From: Streptomyces rimosus
GTDB taxonomy: Bacteria > Actinomycetota > Actinomycetes > Streptomycetales > Streptomycetaceae
DNA length: 64,000 nucleotides
Direction: 5' to 3'
Assembly: GCF_008704655.1 (NCBI RefSeq)
Contig: NZ_CP023688.1
Span: 3,410,001 to 3,474,000, forward strand
This document shows positions 46,345 to 54,693 of this stretch, piece by piece (position 1 is the first letter of the stretch; every line of letters begins with the position of its first letter). Position numbers and translations under genes: made by a program. The notes under the pieces were generated by a model. The model saw nothing but the letters and a program-made list of their open reading frames with translations. It ran no database searches and was not told where the DNA came from.

Positions 46345-48788
46345 CGCTGCTCGGCCCTCGTACCAACGGCGGACCCGCCGGGCGCGGCACCCCGGCCCGC
46401 GAAGCCGCCGCACCTACGCTCCCCGCCATGCCCGACTCCCCGCCGGCCGGCCCCGCCGCCTGGGCCCGCGACCTGATGATGGGTCTGCGCTTCGCCGCCG
46501 GCGGCGGCCGTGAAGGCTGGATCCGTACGGCCCTGACCGCCGTCGGCGTCGGGCTCGGCGTCGCCGTCCTCTTCCTCGGCGCGTCCGTGCCCTCCCTGCT
46601 CGACTCCTGGCACGGCCGGGAGAAGGCCCGCGAGAACCTGGGCCAGGCACAAGAGCCGCGGGCCGCCGACACCACGCTGCTGTACGCGCACGCCGACACC
46701 CGCTACCACCACCAGAACATCCGCGGACGGCTCGTACGGCCCGACGGCACGCACCCGCCCAAGCCGCCGGGCATCGCCGGACTCCCGCGCCCGGGAACCA
46801 TGCTGGTCTCCCCCGCCCTCAAGGAGCTGCTGGACTCGTCCGGCGGCAAGGCGCTGCGCGACCGGCTCCCGTACCGCGTGGTGGGCACCATCGGCGACGA
46901 GGGCCTGCAAGGACCGGCCGAACTGACCTATCTCGCGGGCAGCTCCGCGCTGACCGAACGGTCCGGGGCCTACCGCATCGACCACTTCGGGCTGGAGTTC
47001 GTGCAGCGCCCGATGCGGGCCCCGGCGGTGGTGCTGGTCATCATGACGTGCGTGGCGCTGCTGACGCCGGTCATGGTCTTCATCGGCACGTCCGTACGGT
47101 TCGGCAACGAGCGGCGCGAACAGCGCCTCGCCGCGCTGCGCCTGGTCGGCTCGGACATCCGCACGACCCGCCGGATCGCCGCCGGTGAGACGCTGCTCGG
47201 CTCGCTGGCGGGACTGGTGCTGGGCGCCGGGTTCTTCCTCGGCGGGCGGCAGCTGGCCTCGGTGGTGACGCTGTGGGACATCAACGTCTTCCCGTCGGAC
47301 ATCGTCCCGGACCCGCTGCTGGCCGTGCTGATCGCGGTGCTGGTGCCGGCCGCCGCCGTACTGGTGACGCTGTTCGCGCAGCGCGGGGTGACGGCCGAGC
47401 CGCTGGGCGTCGTCCGCCACCGGCCGCCCGTACGGCGGCGCCTGTGGTGGCGGCCGCTGGTGCCGCTGGCCGGGGCCGTGCTGCTGGCCACCGTCTCGCG
47501 GGACGTCGGCCGGGTGGACACCCCGCTCAACACCATCCGGCTGGCCACCGGCGCCACCCTGCTGCTGCTCGGCGTCACCGCGCTGCTGCCGTGGCTGGTC
47601 GACGCGGTGGTACGGCGGCTGCGCGGCGGCCCGGTGCCCTGGCAGCTGGCCACCCGCCGCCTCCAGCTGAACAGCGGCGCCGCCACCCGCGCGGTCGCCG
47701 GCATCACCGTCGCGGTCGCCGGGGCCATCGCCGTCCACATGACCTTCACCGGCATGCAGGCCGGATTCGCCGAGAGCTATGCCCGCAACGGCCGCCCGGT
47801 GGTCGAGATGACCGGGGGCACCGACGGCTGGCCGCAGATCCGGCGCGCGCTCGCGCAGCTGCGCGGCACCGAGGGAGTCCGTACGGCCGGCGGCACGATC
47901 GAATCGTCCGTCTCGGCGGCCGGGGACCGGGGCCGGTTCATGGAGGGCAGCGACCACCGCATGGCGGACAGTGTGTTCGCCACCGTCGGCGACTGCGCGG
48001 AGCTGGCCCGGATCGCGGAGGTCGGCACCTGCCGCGACGGCGATGTCTTCATCACCTCCAACCTGGAGAACCGCCCCTTCGTGAAACCGGGCGCCCGGCT
48101 CAATCTGGACCCGCCCGAGGGCGTCGGCCCCGTCCGCCCGCCCCAGCTGTGGACGCTGCCCGCCACAGCCCGTGTGGTGCACGCGAAGGCCGACGACGAC
48201 GGCCTGCCCACCCACGGCATCCTGATCACCCCGTCCGCGGTGGACACCGGCCGGATGCACCGGCCCCTCATGCACCTGAGCGTCCGCTACGACCCGGCCA
48301 CACCGGACGCGGTGGAGCACATCCGTACCACCGCCGCGCGGATCGACCCGACGCTGGGCGTGACCGCGCTGGCCGAGAACCGCCACGACGGGCAGTACGA
48401 CAGCCTGCGCACCGGCCTGTTCATCGGCGCGGTGGTCACCCTGCTGCTGATCGGCGCGGGCCTGGTGATCTCCACCGTGGAGCAGCTGTACGAACACCGG
48501 CGGCTGCTGTCGGCACTGGACGCGTTCGGCACCCGCCGCACCACACTCGGCTGGTCGGTCCTGTGGCAGACCGCGATCCCCGTCGCCCTGGGCCTGCTGC
48601 TCGCCGTCGGCGGCGGCCTGGCCCTGGGCACACTGCTGCTGTTGATGATCGACAGTGCGGTCTTCGTGGACTGGCCGGTGGTGGCAGGCATGGCGGGCGC
48701 GGGAGCGGCGGTGATCCTGCTGGTGACGGTGGTCAGCCTGCCGCCGCTGTGGCGGATGATGCGGCCGGACGGCCTACGGACGGAGTGA
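46341..48788 (+). CDS. FtsX/MacB-like ABC permease, unit 2 first copy
   Basis: 815 aa. Same plan as the unit 1 permease: REGWIRTALTAVGVGLGVAV (TM1), outer domain, three helices, QLATRRLQLNSGAATRAVAG before the middle helix, second outer domain with a Cys pair (GDCAELARIAEVGTC), three helices, tail RMMRPDGLRTE. The start is taken at 46341 because of the ATGA overlap with the small upstream ORF and similarity of MTLLG to MTTLD of unit 1; ATG 46428 is possible. Confidence 0.9.
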   Translation: MTLLGPRTNGGPAGRGTPAREAAAPTLPAMPDSPPAGPAAWARDLMMGLRFAAGGGREGWIRTALTAVGVGLGVAVLFLGASVPSLLDSWHGREKARENLGQAQEPRAADTTLLYAHADTRYHHQNIRGRLVRPDGTHPPKPPGIAGLPRPGTMLVSPALKELLDSSGGKALRDRLPYRVVGTIGDEGLQGPAELTYLAGSSALTERSGAYRIDHFGLEFVQRPMRAPAVVLVIMTCVALLTPVMVFIGTSVRFGNERREQRLAALRLVGSDIRTTRRIAAGETLLGSLAGLVLGAGFFLGGRQLASVVTLWDINVFPSDIVPDPLLAVLIAVLVPAAAVLVTLFAQRGVTAEPLGVVRHRPPVRRRLWWRPLVPLAGAVLLATVSRDVGRVDTPLNTIRLATGATLLLLGVTALLPWLVDAVVRRLRGGPVPWQLATRRLQLNSGAATRAVAGITVAVAGAIAVHMTFTGMQAGFAESYARNGRPVVEMTGGTDGWPQIRRALAQLRGTEGVRTAGGTIESSVSAAGDRGRFMEGSDHRMADSVFATVGDCAELARIAEVGTCRDGDVFITSNLENRPFVKPGARLNLDPPEGVGPVRPPQLWTLPATARVVHAKADDDGLPTHGILITPSAVDTGRMHRPLMHLSVRYDPATPDAVEHIRTTAARIDPTLGVTALAENRHDGQYDSLRTGLFIGAVVTLLLIGAGLVISTVEQLYEHRRLLSALDAFGTRRTTLGWSVLWQTAIPVALGLLLAVGGGLALGTLLLLMIDSAVFVDWPVVAGMAGAGAAVILLVTVVSLPPLWRMMRPDGLRTE

Positions 48789-48794
48789 ACGCAG

Positions 48795-51224
48795 GTGGGG
48801 GAACCCGGACGGCACCCGGTCCGGCGCTGGTGCCGTGATCTTGCCATGGGCGTACGGTTCGCGGTCGGCGGCGGACGCGAGGGGTGGATCCGTACGGCGC
48901 TGACCGCGCTCGGTGTGGGGCTGGGCGTCGCCGTGCTGCTGGTGGCCACGGCGGTTCCGCACGCCGTGACCACGGCGGTCGCACGCGACAACGCCCGTTC
49001 CGACCGGTTGATCGAGGACAGCCGTCCGGGCGCCCACTCTTTGCTGGTCGCCGAGACCGACACCGCCTATCGCCAACAGCCCGTGCGCGGCCGCCTGGTG
49101 CAGCCCGACGGCGACCGGCCCGCCCTCCCGCCCGGCGTGACCCGGCTGCCGGGCCCCGGCGAGATGGTGGTCTCACCGGCCCTCGCCGACCTGCTGGCCT
49201 CCCCGGACGGGGCGCTGCTGCGCGACCGCTTCCAGGGCGCCCGCGTCGTGGGGCGGATCGGCGACGAAGGGCTGGCCGGTCGCGGCGAACTGGCCTACTA
49301 CCAGGGGACGGACCGGCTCACCGGCATCAGCGCCGGTGTGACGCGTATCCACGGCTTCGGCCGCGTCCTCGACCCGCACGCCTCCGGAGAAGCCGCCGCC
49401 GAAGAACCGGTACTGCTGCTGTCGGTCCTCGTCGGATGCGCCGCGCTGCTCACTCCGGTGGCCGTGTTCATCGCGGTGTCCGTACGGTTCGGCGGGGAGC
49501 GCCGCGACCGGCGGCTGGCCGCGCTGCGACTGGTGGGCGCCGACCGCGCCACGACCCGGCGGATCGCGGCCGGCGAGGCGCTGGCCGGGTCGCTGCTGGG
49601 CCTGCTCACGGGCGCCGTCCTCTTCCTCGCGGTCCGCTACCCGATCGCGCGCATACGGATGCTGAACCTCGGGGTCTTCCCCTCCGACGTGGTGCCCGAC
49701 CCGTGGCTGACGGCGCTCGTCGCGGTGGCCGTGCCGGTCTGCTCGGTCGGCGTCGCCCTGGTCACCATGCGCCGGGTCACCGTCGAACCGCTCGGCGTGA
49801 CCCGCTCCGCACCGCCGGTCCGGCGCCGTCTGTGGTGGCGGCTGCTGCTGCCCGCCGCGGGCGCCGCGCTGCTGTGGCCCAAGGCGGCCGGTGACGCGGC
49901 GATCGTCGGCACCGGGGCCGGGGTCCAGGTGGTCGTGGGCACCTCGCTGCTCCTGCTGGGTGTGGCGGCGGTGCTGCCGTGGCTGCTGGACGCGGTGGTC
50001 GCCCGGTTCGGCGGGGGCGGCGTACCGTCCTGGCAACTGGCCGTACGGCGCCTCCAGTTGAGCACGACCGCGGCGGCGCGCTCGGTCAGCGGCATCACGG
50101 TGGCGGTCGCCGGAGCCGTCGCGGTGCAACTGCTGCTGGCGGGCGTGCAGACCACCGACCCGTCCCTGGGGTACCGGATGTACCGGCCGTCCGACGCGAA
50201 CCAGGTGCAGGTCGGCTCCTGGTCCGGGCACTGGGCCCCTTCTCACGCCGCCGCCATGTTCCAGCGGCTGCGGGACACGACCGGCGTGCGGAACTCGTAC
50301 GGTGTACTGCTCGACAGCGCGGCCCCGGCGTCGCCCGGCAAGCCACCCGCCCCGGGCAGGAATTCCCCGCCGGAGTACTACGGGCTGGCCGTCGGCGACT
50401 GCGACGCGCTGCGCAGGCTGGCCCGTATCGACCGGTGTGCGGACGGCGACGTGTTCCTCAGCCGGGGCAGCGGAATCCCGGACAACCCGATCGACCGCGA
50501 AGTGCCGCGCCTCCCGGCCCCCGGCGCCCGGCTGGCCATCTCGCCCTACTCCAGCTCGGAGGCCGCCCGCAACCCCACCACCTGGACGCTTCCGCACACC
50601 GCGCGCACCGTCGCCCCGCGCGCCAGCCTCTTCTCCCTGGCACCGACCAAGATCCTGGCCACGCCCGGTGCCCTGGACCCCGCGCTGCTGCGGGCCCCGA
50701 CCGCCGAGGCCGAGGTCCACCTCGACCCGGGCCGCCCGGACGCGGTCGAGTACGTACGCAACGCGGCCGCCCGCTTCGATCCGCTGCTGCACGTCTCGGC
50801 GCTAGGGGACGGCCTGCGGGAACCCGGCGTGTACGACATCGTCGGCTCGGCGCTCCAGGCGGGCGCGGTGGGCGTGCTCTGCATCATCGGCGCGGGTCTG
50901 CTCATCACCGTGCTGGAGCAACTCCGCGAGCGCAGACGGCTGTTGTCCGCCCTCGACGCCTTCGGCACACCGCGCCGCACGCTCGGCCGGTCGGTGCTGT
51001 GGCAGACCGCCGTCCCCGTCGTCCTCGGGCTGGCGCTGGCGGTCGGCTGCGGTCTGGGCCTCGGACTTCTGCTGCTGCACCTGGTCAGCAAGCCGGTGCT
51101 GCCGGACTGGTCCGGGATCGCCGCCCTCACCGGTGCGGCCGGGGCGGTGATCCTCGCGGTGACCGCGCTCAGCCTGCCGCTGCTGTGGCGGCTGATGCGG
51201 CCGGACGGGCTGCGTACGGAGTAG
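48795..51224 (+). CDS. FtsX/MacB-like ABC permease, unit 2 second copy
   Basis: 809 aa, third homologue, 6 bp after the previous gene. RDLAMGVRFAVGGGREGWIR at the start, FGGERRDRRLAALRLVGADR, QLAVRRLQLSTTAAARSVSG, Cys pair GDCDALRRLARIDRC and tail RLMRPDGLRTE match the other two permeases. GTG start with GGAG 10 nt upstream. Two different permeases behind one ATPase suggests a heterodimeric transporter, unlike the single permease of unit 1. Confidence 0.92.
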   Translation: MGEPGRHPVRRWCRDLAMGVRFAVGGGREGWIRTALTALGVGLGVAVLLVATAVPHAVTTAVARDNARSDRLIEDSRPGAHSLLVAETDTAYRQQPVRGRLVQPDGDRPALPPGVTRLPGPGEMVVSPALADLLASPDGALLRDRFQGARVVGRIGDEGLAGRGELAYYQGTDRLTGISAGVTRIHGFGRVLDPHASGEAAAEEPVLLLSVLVGCAALLTPVAVFIAVSVRFGGERRDRRLAALRLVGADRATTRRIAAGEALAGSLLGLLTGAVLFLAVRYPIARIRMLNLGVFPSDVVPDPWLTALVAVAVPVCSVGVALVTMRRVTVEPLGVTRSAPPVRRRLWWRLLLPAAGAALLWPKAAGDAAIVGTGAGVQVVVGTSLLLLGVAAVLPWLLDAVVARFGGGGVPSWQLAVRRLQLSTTAAARSVSGITVAVAGAVAVQLLLAGVQTTDPSLGYRMYRPSDANQVQVGSWSGHWAPSHAAAMFQRLRDTTGVRNSYGVLLDSAAPASPGKPPAPGRNSPPEYYGLAVGDCDALRRLARIDRCADGDVFLSRGSGIPDNPIDREVPRLPAPGARLAISPYSSSEAARNPTTWTLPHTARTVAPRASLFSLAPTKILATPGALDPALLRAPTAEAEVHLDPGRPDAVEYVRNAAARFDPLLHVSALGDGLREPGVYDIVGSALQAGAVGVLCIIGAGLLITVLEQLRERRRLLSALDAFGTPRRTLGRSVLWQTAVPVVLGLALAVGCGLGLGLLLLHLVSKPVLPDWSGIAALTGAAGAVILAVTALSLPLLWRLMRPDGLRTE

Positions 51225-51270
51225 ACGTCGCTCGGGGCCCTTCACGTACGGGTACGGACCCCGCGCCGCC

Positions 51271-52227
51271 TCACTCCACGATCCGCACCGGGAGCCCCCG
51301 CATCGCCTCGCGCAGCGCCGCCGCGAACTCCTCGAACTCGCTCTGGCGGGCCGCGCCGGACCGCATCGCCAGGGCGATCCGGCGGGACGGGGCCGGGTCG
51401 GCGAAGTAGCCGGTCGTCAGCTGGTCGTTGCGTGCGGTCTCGACGCGCAGTGCGGTGCGGGGCAGGAGCGTGACGCCCATGCCGCCCGCGACCAGCTGCA
51501 CCAGGGTGGACAGCCCGGCCGCGCTGGTCGTCACCGGCGCGCCGTCCTCGCGGCCCGCCTCCCGGCAGATGTCGAGCGCCTGGTCGCGCAGGCAGTGGCC
51601 CTCGTCCAGCAGGAGCAGGTCCATGTCCTTGAGCGCTTCGCGCGGGATGTCGCCGCGTCCCCCCAGCCAGTGGTCCTGCGGGGCGACCAGGACGAAGTCC
51701 TCGTCGAAGAGCGGGAGTTCGGTGATCGTCGGGGCGCCCAGCGGGACCGCGAGCAGCAGCAGGTCCAGCCGGCCCTGCTGAAGGCCGTCCAGCAGCGAGC
51801 CGGTCTGCTCCTCGTGGACCTGGAGGTCCAGGTCCGGGTACCGGTCGTGGACCAGCCGCAGCACGGTCGGGAGCAGATACGGGGCGACGGTCGGGATCAC
51901 CCCGAGGCGCAGCACGCCGGTGAACGGCGCACGCGCCGCCTCCGCCTCTTCCATGAGGTCGCCGACCGCCTCCAGGACCGTACGGGCCCGCGCCGCGACC
52001 CGCTCACCGGCCGGGGAGAGCAGCACCTTGCGGGTGGTCCGCTCCAGGAGCTGTACGCCGAGGGCCTCCTCCAGCGCGGACACGGCGCCGGACAGCGCGG
52101 GCTGGCTCATGCCGATCTCGGCCGCGGCCTCGCGGAAGTGCAGGTGCTCGGCCACCGCGACAAAGGCCCGCAGCTGCGCCAGGCTGGGCTGCCGCTGCCG
52201 GGTCCCGGCATTCGTGGGGGACGCCAC
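51271..52227 (-). CDS. oxyR: OxyR, LysR-type peroxide sensor
   Basis: 318 aa. N-terminal LysR helix-turn-helix (LRAFVAVAEHLHFREAAAEI, GMSQPALSGAVSALEEALGV) and effector domain with the two redox cysteines in DEGHCLRDQALDICREAG, spaced exactly as C199/C208 of E. coli OxyR. Peroxide forms the disulfide and activates ahpCD and others. GTG at 52227 with GGAGGTGG upstream. In S. coelicolor it is directly divergent from ahpC (recalled); here a 560-bp spacer and an Lsr2-family gene intervene. Confidence 0.95.
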   Translation of the reverse strand: MASPTNAGTRQRQPSLAQLRAFVAVAEHLHFREAAAEIGMSQPALSGAVSALEEALGVQLLERTTRKVLLSPAGERVAARARTVLEAVGDLMEEAEAARAPFTGVLRLGVIPTVAPYLLPTVLRLVHDRYPDLDLQVHEEQTGSLLDGLQQGRLDLLLLAVPLGAPTITELPLFDEDFVLVAPQDHWLGGRGDIPREALKDMDLLLLDEGHCLRDQALDICREAGREDGAPVTTSAAGLSTLVQLVAGGMGVTLLPRTALRVETARNDQLTTGYFADPAPSRRIALAMRSGAARQSEFEEFAAALREAMRGLPVRIVE

Positions 52228-52788
52228 CGATAGCCACCTCCGATCAGGACCGTCCAGTCTAATGGCGTCCTGGCCCGCTCCCCGGCGGAGAGATTTCCGG
52301 GGCGGGTTCCGGCGGGCGGGCTGCCGGGCAATTGCCACGGCGGGTTACCGTCCGGTTTCGGGAGCGGTGTCCGCGCGCGTCCGCCGGCCGGGTTCCGGAC
52401 CGTACATTTCCGGCGGCCGGGATTCCCCTCGTCCTATTTCGCCGTTCTGCCACGAGACGGCTGACTCGCCGGCTCCGGGATTGACGTCCGGCCGGCGCGC
52501 ACCGGATTCTCCGGACGCGGGCGGTGTATTTTGCAGGCGCGGCAGCACACCCGCCACACGGGCACCTCGTAACCGGGCCGTCGCGGAAACGGACCTGCCC
52601 GGTACGTACCGTTCGCGAAACGTGCGGTCCGGTCTTTTCCGCGGCCGGATTCGGCCGCGATTCGGGCAGTGGCAGCCGTCGCCGATTCCCCGGCGCACCG
52701 GCTGCCACCAGCACCTTTCAGCAGACCGCGCCCCGGACAGCAGCGAAAGGGGGCACGGCGGCGGCATCTTCGCCGATGCCGCGGGGTG
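52228..52788. other. Gene-poor spacer between oxyR and the Lsr2-family gene
   Basis: 561 bp. The lsr2 terminator is at 52761-52782. The rest contains CCGG-rich low-order repeats (TTCCGG, CGGCCGG) and frames up to 140 codons on the minus strand that lack ribosome binding sites, domain motifs or Streptomyces codon bias. I see no supported gene. Base use is more even at third positions than in true genes nearby. Confidence 0.55.
52761..52782 (-). terminator. Terminator of the Lsr2-family gene
   Basis: GCGGCATC (52761-52768) / GATGCCGC (52775-52782), 6-nt loop, starting 6 bp after the stop codon. Confidence 0.7.
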
Positions 52789-53130
52789 CTACTTGTTGGC
52801 GTTCTGGTACGCCTCACGGATTTCGGCCGACACGCGACCGCGCTCGTTCACCTCGTAGCCGTTCTCCTTGGCCCAGGCGCGGATCTTCGCGGTCTCGCCC
52901 GAACCCGAGGCGGAGCCGCTCTTGCGCGCCCCGGCACTCGTCTTCATACGCCCGGTACGGCGTCCGGCCTTCAGGAAGGGGCCGATCGCCTCCAGCAGCT
53001 TGTCGTAGCTGTCCGGCGCGAGGTCGACCTCGTAAGCAATACCGTCGACCGCGAGGGAGTGCGTGGCGACCTCCGAGGATTCTTCCCCGGTCAGGTCATC
53101 CGTGTAAATAGTGACGATCTTCTGTGCCAT
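52789..53130 (-). CDS. Lsr2-family nucleoid-associated protein
   Basis: 113 aa. N-terminal oligomerisation domain (MAQKIVTIYTDDLTGEESSE, AVDGIAYEVDLAPDSYDKLL) and C-terminal AT-hook-like DNA-binding domain (TAKIRAWAKENGYEVNERGR, then VSAEIREAYQNAN) joined by a basic Ser/Gly linker. Lsr2 coats AT-rich foreign DNA and silences genes. Streptomyces have a main lsr2 plus paralogues elsewhere; which one this is cannot be told. TACAAT lies 7 nt before the ATG (53138-53143), leaderless pattern. Its placement between oxyR and ahpC is unusual. Confidence 0.94.
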   Translation of the reverse strand: MAQKIVTIYTDDLTGEESSEVATHSLAVDGIAYEVDLAPDSYDKLLEAIGPFLKAGRRTGRMKTSAGARKSGSASGSGETAKIRAWAKENGYEVNERGRVSAEIREAYQNANK

Positions 53131-53479
53131 GCGGGTGATTGTACGTCTCATGGCTCGTGATGGGGCGATGCTTTGGCGAGGTGCACGATCCGGGGAACAT
53201 CGTTTCGGAGATAGCCGGTGGATTCCCCGGATTCCCGTCCCTTTTCGACCGATCCGGCATTGTTGTGCACGAGGCTGCCCGGCTCGGAACACCTCACTCA
53301 CATCTCGGACCGCCCGCCACCCCCGCCTCACCCTTCTCGGGGCGACTGATAGCCAGCACCGATCAACGCTTGTTGATCTGGCTATTTCACTGATCAATGG
53401 GGCCTGTGGCAGTGTAGGGAACCGTCCAACCCCTCGCGTAAGCCCTGAATCAGGACTTACGGCACACGAAGGAGAGCCT
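53131..53479. other. Divergent regulatory region lsr2-family / ahpC
   Basis: 349 bp holding the leaderless lsr2 promoter, an OxyR-like dyad (53349-53385), further GATCAA half-sites at about 53391 and the ahpC ribosome binding site AAGGAGAG. No coding sequence. Confidence 0.6.
53349..53385. promoter_or_regulatory. Candidate OxyR site upstream of ahpC
   Basis: Interrupted dyad: ATAGCCA...GATCAA-N6-TTGATC...TGGCTAT, ending in ATAG and CTAT like the half-sites of the OxyR consensus. It is about 95-130 bp upstream of the ahpC GTG, a good activator position. Confidence 0.6.
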
Positions 53480-54034
53480 GTGCTCACTGTCGGTGACAAG
53501 TTCCCCGAGTTCGATCTGACCGCCTGCGTCTCCCTGGAGAAGGGCAGCGAGTTCGAGCAGATCAACCACAAGACCTACGAGGGCAAGTGGAAGATCGTCT
53601 TCGCCTGGCCCAAGGACTTCACCTTCGTCTGCCCCACCGAGATCGCCGCCTTCGGCAAGCTGAACGACGAGTTCGCCGACCGTGACGCCCAGATCCTCGG
53701 CTTCTCCGGTGACTCCGAGTTCGTGCACCACGCCTGGCGCAAGGACCACCCGGACCTGACCGACCTGCCCTTCCCGATGCTGGCCGACTCCAAGCACGAG
53801 CTGATGCGCGCGCTCGGCATCGAGGGCGAGGACGGCTTCGCGCAGCGCGCCGTCTTCATCGTGGACCAGAACAACGAGATCCAGTTCACCATGGTGACCG
53901 CCGGCTCCGTCGGCCGTAACCCCAAGGAGGTCCTGCGGGTCCTGGACGCCCTGCAGACCGACGAGCTGTGCCCCTGCAACTGGAGCAAGGGCGACGAGAC
54001 CCTCGACCCGGTCGCGCTGCTCGCGGGCGAGTGA
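53480..54034 (+). CDS. ahpC: Alkyl hydroperoxide reductase AhpC (peroxiredoxin)
   Basis: 184-aa typical 2-Cys peroxiredoxin. Peroxidatic Cys51 in FTFVCPTEI, active-site Thr/Arg context intact, resolving Cys in ELCPCNW near 165. Reduces organic hydroperoxides and H2O2, with AhpD as reducing partner. GTG at 53480 with AAGGAGAG upstream. Operon with ahpD (38-nt gap). OxyR dyad lies upstream. Confidence 0.97.
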   Translation: MLTVGDKFPEFDLTACVSLEKGSEFEQINHKTYEGKWKIVFAWPKDFTFVCPTEIAAFGKLNDEFADRDAQILGFSGDSEFVHHAWRKDHPDLTDLPFPMLADSKHELMRALGIEGEDGFAQRAVFIVDQNNEIQFTMVTAGSVGRNPKEVLRVLDALQTDELCPCNWSKGDETLDPVALLAGE

Positions 54035-54071
54035 ACTGCGGCGAACAGCGGAACTGGAAGGCTGATCTGAC

Positions 54072-54605
54072 ATGGCTCTCGACGAGCTGAAGTCCGCGAT
54101 CCCGGACTTCGCCAAGGACCTGAAGCTGAACCTCGGCTCGGTCATCGGCAACAGCGAGCTGCCCAAGCAGCAGCTCTGGGGCACCGTTTTGGCCTGCGCG
54201 ATCGCCTCGCGCTCGCCGAAGGTGCTGCGCGAGCTGGAGCCGGAGGCCAAGGCCAACCTCTCCGACGAGGCGTACACCGCGGCCAAGTCCGCCGCCGCCA
54301 TCATGGCGATGAACAACGTGTTCTACCGGACCCGGCACCTGCTGTCGGACCCCGAGTACGGCACGATGCGCGCCGGCCTGCGGATGAACGTCATCGGCAA
54401 CCCGGGCGTGGAGAAGGTCGACTTCGAGCTGTGGTCGCTGGCCGTCTCGGCCATCAACGGCTGCGGCATGTGCCTGGACTCGCACGAGCAGGTGCTGCGC
54501 AAGGCCGGCGTGGACCGCGAGACGATCCTTGAGGCCATCAAGATCGCCTCGGTCCTCCAGGCCGTCGGCGCCACCCTCGACGCCGAGGCCACCCTCGCCG
54601 AGTAG
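54072..54605 (+). CDS. ahpD: Alkylhydroperoxidase AhpD
   Basis: 177-aa all-helical CMD-family protein. Catalytic CxxC and His in [14 protein letters not shown] (about residues 131-138) form the disulfide/proton relay that reduces AhpC, usually via lipoylated partners. Full length, no anomalies. Followed by a strong terminator. Confidence 0.97.
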   Translation: MALDELKSAIPDFAKDLKLNLGSVIGNSELPKQQLWGTVLACAIASRSPKVLRELEPEAKANLSDEAYTAAKSAAAIMAMNNVFYRTRHLLSDPEYGTMRAGLRMNVIGNPGVEKVDFELWSLAVSAINGCGMCLDSHEQVLRKAGVDRETILEAIKIASVLQAVGATLDAEATLAE

Positions 54606-54648
54606 GTGAACCGGAGGTGCCCCACGGCACCCGGCCGGTACGACAGAG

Positions 54649-54677
54649 CCCCGCGGACCACCGGTCCGCGGGGTTTT
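54649..54677 (+). terminator. Intrinsic terminator of ahpCD
   Basis: CCCCGCGGAC (54649-54658) / GTCCGCGGGG (54664-54673), 5-nt loop, then TTTT: a textbook rho-independent terminator, less common in Streptomyces. Confidence 0.92.
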
Positions 54678-54693
54678 GCGCATAATGGGGCAA

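Noticed and set aside
52345..52767. A 140-codon frame between oxyR and the Lsr2-family gene
   Set aside because: No start signal, Cys/Arg/Pro-rich composition and no codon bias; competing frames of similar length overlap it.
53351..53362. CCAGCACCGATC near the ahpC dyad as a third copy of direct repeat B
   Set aside because: Only 12 bases match and it is explained by the OxyR-like dyad; treated as chance.
54676..54693. TTG at 54676 as start of the membrane hydrolase
   Set aside because: It overlaps the U-tract of the ahpCD terminator, so no transcript initiated downstream would carry it.
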